Positions 1 through 6,313 of a DNA stretch of 9,459 bases are shown one piece after another. The position numbers and the translations under genes were made by a program. Within the stretch, counting starts at the first letter, position 1. Each line of letters opens with the position of its first letter. The stretch is taken from NCBI GenBank assembly GCA_025353235.1, contig JANXQZ010000164.1:1-9459 (forward strand). The letters are read 5' to 3'. A model generated the notes under the pieces. It was not told the origin of the DNA. It did not search any database and saw nothing but the letters and a program-made list of their open reading frames with translations. This stretch comes from Bryobacterales bacterium. GTDB lineage: Bacteria > Acidobacteriota > Terriglobia > Bryobacterales > Bryobacteraceae.

Positions 1-2088
1 GACAAGGTTGTCGCGCTTACCCAGATGCGAATAGGCGTATGCGTTCGCGACTGGCGAATTGAGGATAGCCCAAAGGGCCTCCATTGAGTGTGATGAGGTT
101 GGGCGTACTGAAATGAATCGGCTTGTAACAGGGTGCCCCGCTCTGTCGATTAGCGCTTTCAGTCGCCAGGGACCACGGCTTGCGGGAGCATAATTAAGGA
201 GTATCTGGGGAGTGCCCACTGAAGCCCCCGTTCTTTTTGGACCAACCACTGCCGGGTCCAAGCTCATCGAGTAGCGCCTAGGTAATTCATGCAAGTTCAC
301 GTCATGGTTAAAAAGCACAAAGCCCGCATGGCTGCCGTCGAAACGCTCCTCCGAGTACGTTGTGCTCCCGGACGGGAGATCCTTCCCTCGATAGGAAAGT
401 CCTTGCCCGGTCAACGCCACATCGGCGAGGGTCGGATTGTTGGCGCATGCGATCCAAACTTCTTCCAGTTCAGGAATGCGGAAGGAAAATAACGGGTCAA
501 CTGAGAATCGTGATTGGCGGATAGGTCGTGTCGTCGAGGCGGTATAGTTTGATCGGAAGCGGTCGAGTTCATGCTCGCGAATACGGTTATAGCGAACATG
601 GTTCCGTCCGCTTACTCTCTTACGCCGGCCAAGTATAATCACCGATTCCACGTCAGAAAACTTGAACACCTTGTCAGGAAAGAGACACATTTCCTTTAAC
701 TCGCACTCGCGGGCCAAGAACTCGCGAATAGAGCTGGCGTTGTCGCTGTGCAGGATAGCCTGCGGAAGCACGAACCCGAAAACGCCGCCTTCGGGGAGTA
801 GGGGCAGCGTCCGCCATAGCGTTTCGGCGCTTTTATTGAGGAACCGCACAGGGGATTTCTTTTCCTGATAGGACCGCCTTTCTTCGGGCGTGAAGCTGTC
901 AAACGGCGGGTTTGCGAGCAGTATAGTATTTCTCCGTGCCTGCTCAGCAAGCCTCGCATCAAGAAACATATCCTGCGGTTCTAAATCCCACCCATCAGAA
1001 TTCGGAATGTCCGTTAGCGTCAGCGACAAGCGAGCTAACTCAAGAGCGAAGGTATCAATGTCGGTACCGTGCAAGCGGTTTCTTAGGTATAACCCACGGC
1101 TGGTAGGGGTTGTTTGGTCAGCGGGCAGCAACTCTGTCAACAATCGCATCGCGGAGACAAGGAAAGCCGCGTGGCCGCATGCTGGCTCATACACACTTCT
1201 TTCATTCACTGGAATTTCCCTTACCCAGTCGGCAAGTTTGCCGACGACATAATCAACGAGGAACGACGGCGTATTGTGTGTCCCGAGGGCAGTCCGCGTC
1301 TCCCTGGAAATCAGCGTGTTCTCGTAGACGTAAGCCAGTGCTTCGGTCGTGGTCAGAGCTAGACTGCTAAAACGGCTGACGTTGCTGGCAGATTCGCGCA
1401 GGGCATCAAGGTTTCTCTTTGATCCTGCTACAAGAGGCTTCGTACCGTAGTGCCTCGCTAGCCGCTCGAAGACCTCTTCAACATCATTTAGGTTCAGGTG
1501 CTCAAATTGTTCGACCCGTTTGTCACGTAGGATCTTTGCTGACACTAGCCAGAAGACCGTTTGTAGCAGCCACTGACCCTTTTCGCTCGTGACCTCGCCC
1601 CACCCAAGCCGAGCTTTCAGATCGGACACGTTGCGTTCAATTAAGCCCCCAAGGGACTTGCCGACTTGTTCTTCGACAAGGGGCATCAGTCCCAGGTCAA
1701 CGAAGGTGAGCTGGTAAGCCGTTTGGAAACGCCCCCAGGTCTTCGCCCGGTAAATTGCTTCGGGCGAAAAGTCACTTTTGCGGCTTTGGAAGAACCGCTC
1801 AACACCTTCAGCTGGAATGCTAACTAAATATTCCGCCGACTTGGCGCCCTGCTTCCACCATTGAAGAGTGTCCTGCAAGCAGACGAAGACCAGGGGCGTT
1901 CCAAGGGGCCTGCAAGCCTCCACTGCTGCACGAGGGCCGCTCGTTGCTGAAAGGACGGCCACGCACGCCGAGCGGGAGTCCGCTGGAGGCTGGGCGAATC
2001 CCACAAGTGGCACCGTCAGGTCCTCTCCAAGAAGAAAATTTGTTCGGAGGAGATCTGGGTGGTATCCGCAGTCGCGGAGCGGAACCAT
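1..2088 (-). CDS. N-6 adenine DNA methyltransferase, C-terminus beyond the left edge
   Basis: This frame stays open on the minus strand from a TGA at 2158-2160 down to base 1, so the 3' end is missing; 696 codons are present from the ATG at 2086-2088. It should transfer a methyl group from S-adenosylmethionine to adenine N6 in DNA, as part of a restriction-modification or phage-defence locus. SAM motif I reads YEPACGHAAFL (about residues 300-310), HGTDID follows, and the amino-methyltransferase motif IV NPPF lies at about 393-396 (bases 901-912). Later come GGVFGFVLPQ, typical of N6_Mtase proteins, and near the edge LNSPVANAYAYSH, typical of the end of a target-recognition region. The first 100 or so residues form an extra domain (GYHPDLL, GFAQP, QWWKQ) that I cannot name; it shows no clear PD-(D/E)xK site. 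Alternative starts are TTG at 2107-2109 or, with a frameshift, ATG at 2118-2120. No restriction partner is visible in the window. The family is near certain; the start and system type are not. Confidence 0.9.
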   Translation of the reverse strand, partial: MVPLRDCGYHPDLLRTNFLLGEDLTVPLVGFAQPPADSRSACVAVLSATSGPRAAVEACRPLGTPLVFVCLQDTLQWWKQGAKSAEYLVSIPAEGVERFFQSRKSDFSPEAIYRAKTWGRFQTAYQLTFVDLGLMPLVEEQVGKSLGGLIERNVSDLKARLGWGEVTSEKGQWLLQTVFWLVSAKILRDKRVEQFEHLNLNDVEEVFERLARHYGTKPLVAGSKRNLDALRESASNVSRFSSLALTTTEALAYVYENTLISRETRTALGTHNTPSFLVDYVVGKLADWVREIPVNERSVYEPACGHAAFLVSAMRLLTELLPADQTTPTSRGLYLRNRLHGTDIDTFALELARLSLTLTDIPNSDGWDLEPQDMFLDARLAEQARRNTILLANPPFDSFTPEERRSYQEKKSPVRFLNKSAETLWRTLPLLPEGGVFGFVLPQAILHSDNASSIREFLARECELKEMCLFPDKVFKFSDVESVIILGRRKRVSGRNHVRYNRIREHELDRFRSNYTASTTRPIRQSRFSVDPLFSFRIPELEEVWIACANNPTLADVALTGQGLSYRGKDLPSGSTTYSEERFDGSHAGFVLFNHDVNLHELPRRYSMSLDPAVVGPKRTGASVGTPQILLNYAPASRGPWRLKALIDRAGHPVTSRFISVRPTSSHSMEALWAILNSPVANAYAYSHLGKRDNLV

Positions 2089-2388
2089 GATGGAACTTGG
2101 CGTCAGCAAAGCAGTGCCATTCGTGTTGGCTCTTCCCAGTGTGTCATGCGACTGAGCTCATTCCGGAATCACGAGCACAAACTGGAAACATTTTTGCACC
2201 ATCGTGTTCATGCCACATTCTACATCAAAATGTCGAGACCTAACATCCCGGTTCCGAGTTCCTCGCTGGCTCGAGGAACTTGGTTGGATCCCAATAGCAG
2301 GCTGGTGGCTTGCCTCGAAAACGTCGATGGGCGAGAGCTTCAGGATCGTAAGATTTGAAGATCCTTAAAACGAGAGCTGACTCAATCT
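2089..2388. other. Gap without a convincing gene, upstream of the methyltransferase
   Basis: This stretch should hold the methyltransferase promoter (minus strand), but I see no strong -35/-10 pair; the best -10-like hexamer is TAGAAT (minus strand, roughly 2216-2221) with a poor partner. It contains a perfect 9-bp hairpin (2257-2280), a 6-bp inverted repeat AGGATC/GATCCT (2342-2347 and 2360-2365) and the 10-bp palindrome ATTCCGGAAT (2160-2169). A plus-strand frame stays open to 2358 but mostly shadows the methyltransferase, and its tail resembles nothing I know. Lying between a defence gene and broken toxin-antitoxin genes, it may be debris from past insertions or deletions. Confidence 0.5.
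2257..2280. repeat. Perfect 9-bp inverted repeat (hairpin)
   Basis: AGTTCCTCG at 2257-2265 pairs perfectly with CGAGGAACT at 2272-2280 around a 6-base loop CTGGCT. Neither side is followed by a T tract, so it does not look like an intrinsic terminator. It could be an operator for a dimeric regulator, a transcript hairpin, or a leftover of a mobile element. It lies about 170 bp upstream of the methyltransferase ATG. Confidence 0.45.
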
Positions 2389-2535
2389 TTAGCGAAGCTC
2401 CAGCTGGCTGCTCAAAATTGCGAGATGCGTCCGATCGTGTGTCAGGTCAGCGCTGGTACGGTTTTCAATGAATGAAAGAGCTTCGCGCGCAGCGTCGAGC
2501 ATGTGGCGGACACGGGCGCTGTCACTGTCTTTCAT
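2389..2535 (-). pseudogene. hepT: HepT-like HEPN toxin, N-terminal remnant
   Basis: The 48-residue frame starts [20 protein letters not shown] and continues SFIENRTSADLTHDR, which matches the conserved N-terminus of HepT/DUF86 (HEPN-fold) toxins, including the phrase RHMLDAAREAL. HepT proteins are usually about 110-140 residues and carry the RNase motif RX4-6H (RNxxxHxY) in their second half. Here the match stops after about 40 residues and a TAA follows, so that motif is absent in this frame, and I did not find it in the other minus-strand frames down to about 2250. The ATG lies 14 nt inside the end of the mntA remnant, the coupled arrangement of intact mntA-hepT operons. With neither the catalytic motif nor most of the helical bundle left, this should be a dead toxin gene. 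It is possible but less likely that the short peptide is still made. Confidence 0.75.
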
Positions 2536-2722
2536 ACTGAACGGCGGCTTTCGCAAGGACCTCACTGCGGAAATACCGGCTGAGTTCGCCAGCCGTGCGC
2601 AAATCGACTTTACGGCCGAGCATCCCGGAGAGCTCCATTTCCATTCCAACAAGACCGAAATAACCGGGAACGCGCCCTGGTTCGAACTCTACCAACACGT
2701 CAATATCGCTTTTGAGGAGCGT
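2522..2722 (-). pseudogene. mntA: MntA-type nucleotidyltransferase antitoxin, 5'-truncated
   Basis: An open minus-strand frame of 66 codons, with no start codon and a TGA just upstream (2723-2725), reads [54 protein letters not shown] and ends at TGA 2522-2524. This is the C-terminal two thirds of an MNT-domain antitoxin (minimal nucleotidyltransferase, usually about 95-100 residues). Intact members AMPylate and silence the HepT toxin using the motif GSX10DXD. The DID of that motif is kept, but the GS half and the whole N-terminus are missing: homology ends within the ten-residue spacer. No initiation codon or upstream continuation is visible. It overlaps the hepT remnant by 14 nt, as in functional pairs. 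The truncation point lies some 30-40 bp from the start of the opposite-strand PPOX gene, suggesting a deletion or recombination joint there. Confidence 0.82.
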
Positions 2723-2750
2723 TCATAAGGCTTCAGCTACAGTAGACACG

Positions 2751-3374
2751 ATGGACAATTTCATTCCTACGCCGCGCACGCAGGTAAAACGCCTTCCCAA
2801 GCGCGGCGTCTACGATCAGGCTCAAGTCTACTCGATTCTCGATGAGGGTTTCGTCTGCCACGTCGGGTTTGCCGTGGAAGGTCAGCCTTACGTCATTCCT
2901 ACCGGGTACGTGCGCTCGGGCGATCAGATCTATTTCCACGGTTCGGCCGCCAGCCGCATGTTGCGCGCGCTCGACGGCGGCATCGACGTCTGCCTTACGG
3001 TAACCCTGCTGGATGGCTTGGTGCTTGCCCGTTCTGCGTTTCATCATTCCATGAACTACCGTTCCGTGGTAGTTCTCGGCAAGGCGCGGCCGGTCACAGA
3101 TACCGCTGAAAAAACCGAAGCGCTCCGCCGCTTTACGAACCACGTTGTTCCGGGTCGGTGGGACGAAGTGCGTCCGCCTACCGACCAAGAATTGAAAGCG
3201 ACTAGCGTGCTCGCCCTGCCGCTCGAAGAAGTATCGGCCAAAGTGCGCACAGGCGGACCTATAGACGACGAAGAGGATTATGCATTAACCGTATGGGCGG
3301 GAGTGGTGCCGATCAGGATGCAAAGAGGCGAACCCATGCCTGACCTCGCTAAAAGCCCACCTCTAACAAAATGA
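2751..3374 (+). CDS. Pyridoxamine 5'-phosphate oxidase (PPOX) family, flavin-binding protein
   Basis: The 207-residue protein matches the Pyridox_ox_2 branch of the split-barrel flavin reductase/PNPOx fold, about the usual length for the family. The diagnostic parts are TPRTQVKRLPKRGVYD at 7-22, the barrel strand GFVCHVGFAVEGQPYVIP at 33-50, IYFHGSAASRML at 60-71, MNYRSVVVLGKARPV at 101-115 and the C-terminal KVRTGGPIDDEEDY at 164-177 followed by VWAGVVP. Such proteins bind FMN or a related flavin in the cytoplasm; many have no known substrate, so I do not assign vitamin B6 synthesis. I chose the ATG at 2751 because homologues begin close to this N-terminus; an in-frame TTG at 2712 would add 13 residues and fall inside the mntA remnant. 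No strong Shine-Dalgarno sequence is present. The 3' end overlaps the convergent glycosyltransferase gene by 26 bp. Confidence 0.9.
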   Translation: MDNFIPTPRTQVKRLPKRGVYDQAQVYSILDEGFVCHVGFAVEGQPYVIPTGYVRSGDQIYFHGSAASRMLRALDGGIDVCLTVTLLDGLVLARSAFHHSMNYRSVVVLGKARPVTDTAEKTEALRRFTNHVVPGRWDEVRPPTDQELKATSVLALPLEEVSAKVRTGGPIDDEEDYALTVWAGVVPIRMQRGEPMPDLAKSPPLTK

Positions 3375-5238
3375 TGCCAAGTTCGCGAGCATCGCCCGCC
3401 ACTGAAAATGTCTTATCTACAATGATCGTGATGGTCGTGCTCGCGGTCTGGAAACGAATCGGATTGGTGGTCAGAGTGTACGCTCCCGGCGCTGAATAAG
3501 TTCGGCTAGCGACCTGTGTCTCGCCAACGAACACTGTCATGGTTCGAGCCGGTGCTTGGGGTGGAATGAAGAATCGCACGATCAGCGGAGCCGGGCCCGC
3601 AGGAGATTTCAGAAGCAAGATCGCCTTCTTTCCCATCCATCGCCATTGCCCGTTTTCTATGTCGAAAATGCCGCTTACGATCTGCCGCCCCGATGTTGGC
3701 GCGTTCATGGGAAGGCGCTCCATCTCGGGCTTTCTTTCGATTACGATCTCGGCACGAACGCGGTCAATCGGCCCCGTTGAGATATCGAAAGGGCGCAGGC
3801 CGAACAGCGTGGTCGAGTAGGCGGAGCGCCCATTCAGCGCGACTAATCTGAGTGGTATCGCCGAGGTAATTTCGCGCTCCGCTACCGTGGCAAGTACGCC
3901 TCCCGCGGTTGTGACGTTCAAAGGGTAGGCGAGGCTGCTCGAAACCACCATTTCACCTGGATGCACAGGCTGATTTTGCAGCAGCGGCAGCGCCCCTGCA
4001 GACTCCAGATAAAATCGCAGCCCCCATTCACCGTTGATCCAGACCCGTTTGGTCTGAATGTCCTGATTCAGAGAACGGGCGACCTGCCGGTAGCCGTCCC
4101 AGTGCTGATAGTTGACGATAGCCAAACAAAGCGAGAGTGCCAGTCCGCAGGCCACACCCGAGTACAACCAGCGCCGACTCAATCGCGCGCTGACGAGAAT
4201 CGCGAGCGGGAGTGCGATGGGCAGGAGGTAGCGCGCAGAGCCTGCGAAAAAGATAATGAGAGCCGCTGCGAAGAATAGCAGGATCCATTGAGAGAGAAAG
4301 TCGCTTAGATGGTGGAGACAATAAAGCAGGATAAGCAAGCCCGCAGCGATGGACCCCCAGAATAAAGGACTGGGATCGAAAAACGCCGCTACCCCAACTA
4401 CAGGCAACGCGAGCGCCGCCATGCCGTACCGAACATGACGCAAGCCGACCAGCGGCAGCAGCGGAAACACAAGCCACCCTAAATGGCCCGTGAGGGCAGC
4501 GGCGTTTTTTATCTTTTGAGCGAACGCCTGCAGCCCGTAAGTCTGCATGTAACCCGCCAGCACGACAACAGGCAACTCGCCACTGGTAGACCGCTCATAG
4601 ATTTGCCACAATCCAATCACTGCGGGGCCTACGAAAGCGGTAAGGCAGGCCAACTTCCATTTACGCCCATACAGCAGCAGGATCGGCACCAGGATGACAG
4701 CCTGATAGGCCGTCATTGCTGCCCCCACCATCGCAATCGCGGAAGCCGCCAAGAGGGGCCGGGAGCGCCTATCCACCGCCGCCACGAACAGAGCTACCGA
4801 AGCCAGCCAGAAAGCCGCGAACGGCACATCCGATTCCAGCGAATTGCCATTCACCACGAAGGCGGGCGTGACTAGAAACAGAAGCGTCGCAGCCAGTGGA
4901 AAGGGACTGAAACGCCTCGCTAAAGCCAGAGCGGACCAAGCTGCGATCATAGAAAACGGAATGTAGCCGGCATGGAACGGGATCTCAGAGACCTCTCGAA
5001 AAATCGCAAGCAAGCCACCGAGATACCAAGAGTCGAGAGGCGGGTGCGGATGCCCTCGCATATCCACCACTTGGCCGAGAAAGGCATATTTCGCATGCGT
5101 AGGGTGCAGGGGTTCCACCTGCGCATGCTCCGCTCCGTATAGATAATAGAGATCGTCGCCCTGTATTGCCTGGTTGAGAAAAGGCAATCGCAAGGCCAGC
5201 ACAAACAGAGTGACCACGATCAGTTGCTTTCGCAACAC
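3349..5238 (-). CDS. GT-C membrane glycosyltransferase (PMT/ArnT-like, GT39/GT83 type)
   Basis: The protein has 629 residues, with about ten hydrophobic segments in its first 365 and a soluble C-terminal region of some 260. The first extracytoplasmic loop carries QGDDLYYLYGAE (about residues 26-37), an acidic pair where GT-C enzymes keep their catalytic aspartates, and MRGHPHPPLDSWYLG (60-74), typical of PMT/ArnT-like proteins. Such enzymes transfer a sugar from a polyprenyl-phosphate carrier to protein, lipid A or another acceptor on the periplasmic side of the inner membrane; substrate and acceptor cannot be read from sequence. The C-terminal part (roughly 370-629) is rich in predicted beta strands and probably sits in the periplasm. 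The start used is GTG at 5236-5238; no clear ribosome site supports it and a TTG is next in frame. It is divergent from the parvulin gene across 46 bp. Confidence 0.82.
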   Translation of the reverse strand: MLRKQLIVVTLFVLALRLPFLNQAIQGDDLYYLYGAEHAQVEPLHPTHAKYAFLGQVVDMRGHPHPPLDSWYLGGLLAIFREVSEIPFHAGYIPFSMIAAWSALALARRFSPFPLAATLLFLVTPAFVVNGNSLESDVPFAAFWLASVALFVAAVDRRSRPLLAASAIAMVGAAMTAYQAVILVPILLLYGRKWKLACLTAFVGPAVIGLWQIYERSTSGELPVVVLAGYMQTYGLQAFAQKIKNAAALTGHLGWLVFPLLPLVGLRHVRYGMAALALPVVGVAAFFDPSPLFWGSIAAGLLILLYCLHHLSDFLSQWILLFFAAALIIFFAGSARYLLPIALPLAILVSARLSRRWLYSGVACGLALSLCLAIVNYQHWDGYRQVARSLNQDIQTKRVWINGEWGLRFYLESAGALPLLQNQPVHPGEMVVSSSLAYPLNVTTAGGVLATVAEREITSAIPLRLVALNGRSAYSTTLFGLRPFDISTGPIDRVRAEIVIERKPEMERLPMNAPTSGRQIVSGIFDIENGQWRWMGKKAILLLKSPAGPAPLIVRFFIPPQAPARTMTVFVGETQVASRTYSAPGAYTLTTNPIRFQTASTTITIIVDKTFSVAGDARELGIILLEVGF

Positions 5239-5284
5239 ACAAGATAGCGCACCGAAGCCACGCTAGAATAAGAGCATCAACCGA

Positions 5285-6310
5285 ATGATCCGCTTCTTCG
5301 CATTGGCTTCCGGCGCGCTGCTGTGCTTTTGTTTTTCAGGCTGCAAACATGCGGCATCGGACAACGTCGCGGCCACGGTGAATAGCCGCGTGATCACGTT
5401 TGCTGACTTGGACAAGCAGTATCAATCGCAATTCATGGCCTCCGGCGACCGCCCGAGCGACGACCAAATGCTGATCCAAAAATTGGAGATGCTGCGGACG
5501 TTGATTGATAACCAGATCATGCTGCAGCGCGCCGAAAAGCTGGGGCTCATGGCTACCGATGCGGACGTGGACGCAAAATACACGGAGTTGAAATCGCCTT
5601 TTACGCAAGAGGAGTTTCAGAGGCAGCTTGCAGCCCGCAAGATGTCGGCAGACGATTTGAGGGTCCAACTTCGACAAGATCTCAGCATTCAAAAACTCTT
5701 CAATAAGGAGATCACTTCGCACATTACAATTACCGAAAAAGACGTAACCGATTTCTATACGGCCAACAAACCTAATTTTAATTTCCCCGAGGCGACGGTT
5801 CACATGGCGCAGATTCTAGTTACTTCCATGCCCGACGCGAAGGTGCGGAATCTAAAAAACGACAAGGCGCAGAATGAAGAGCAGGCTAGGAAGAAAATCG
5901 AAAACATCGTTGCACGCCTGAAGCAGGGCGAAGATTTCACATTGCTGGCGCAGAATTTTTCCGAAGATCCTACCACGGCTCAGAACGGCGGCGACCTGGG
6001 CTCCGTTGCGGAGTCCGCGCTGGAACAAGCGAACGCGGAGTTGCGCAAAGCCGTGATGGCGATGCCGCCGGGGCAGGTTACGCCCATCATTCATACGACG
6101 GAAGGCTACCGTGTTTTGAAAGTGATCTCGAAGGAGCCCGCTGGCCAGCGCGAGCTAAGTGACCCGAGAGTGCGGCAGAACATCCGCGAGACGCTATTGA
6201 ACCGCAAGGATCAGTTGCTGCGGGCCGCCTACTATGAAGTGGCTCGGAATGAGGCTCAGGTGGCAAACTCATTCGCCCAATCGATCTCTCAGAATAAAGA
6301 TAAAAAATAA
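5285..6310 (+). CDS. Parvulin-type peptidyl-prolyl isomerase, SurA/PpiC-like lipoprotein
   Basis: The 341-residue protein has a lipoprotein signal: a hydrophobic stretch ends in the lipobox FSGC, making Cys20 the probable lipidated residue. A SurA-like N-terminal chaperone region follows (about 28-150: VAATVNSRVITFADLDK, then helices with LEMLRTLIDNQIMLQRAEKL). A rotamase (PpiC) domain spans about 168-282, with VHMAQILV, GEDFTLLAQNFSEDP, QNGGDLGSV, MPPGQVTPI and TTEGYRVLKV. Such proteins assist folding of secreted or outer-membrane proteins and catalyse prolyl cis/trans isomerisation. The C-terminal tail is helical and highly charged. The signal peptide starts directly at ATG 5285; only a weak AAGAG lies about 10 nt upstream. 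The gene is divergent from the glycosyltransferase and ends 3 bp from the convergent ankyrin-like gene with no terminator visible between them. Confidence 0.92.
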   Translation: MIRFFALASGALLCFCFSGCKHAASDNVAATVNSRVITFADLDKQYQSQFMASGDRPSDDQMLIQKLEMLRTLIDNQIMLQRAEKLGLMATDADVDAKYTELKSPFTQEEFQRQLAARKMSADDLRVQLRQDLSIQKLFNKEITSHITITEKDVTDFYTANKPNFNFPEATVHMAQILVTSMPDAKVRNLKNDKAQNEEQARKKIENIVARLKQGEDFTLLAQNFSEDPTTAQNGGDLGSVAESALEQANAELRKAVMAMPPGQVTPIIHTTEGYRVLKVISKEPAGQRELSDPRVRQNIRETLLNRKDQLLRAAYYEVARNEAQVANSFAQSISQNKDKK

Positions 6311-6313
6311 CGA

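Noticed and set aside
289..1370. Several short plus-strand frames across the left part of the window
   Set aside because: They are antisense to the methyltransferase frame, which is uninterrupted and carries the expected motifs.
2059..2358. A 99-codon plus-strand frame reaching into the gap upstream of the methyltransferase
   Set aside because: Part of it is antisense to the methyltransferase, the rest resembles no family I know, and no ribosome site supports it.
2342..2365. The 6-bp inverted repeat AGGATC/GATCCT as a terminator
   Set aside because: The stem is short with a 12-base loop and no U-rich tail on either strand.
2389..2652. An 87-codon minus-strand ORF taken as one protein
   Set aside because: Only its last 48 codons are HepT-like; the first 39 are mntA sequence read in the wrong frame, so the ORF as a whole is an artefact.
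2733..3188. A 151-codon minus-strand frame opposite the PPOX gene
   Set aside because: The plus-strand PPOX protein has full-length family similarity; the antisense translation shows none.
5336..5803. A 155-codon minus-strand frame opposite the parvulin gene
   Set aside because: It is a shadow of the SurA-like region; no motif or plausible start context.
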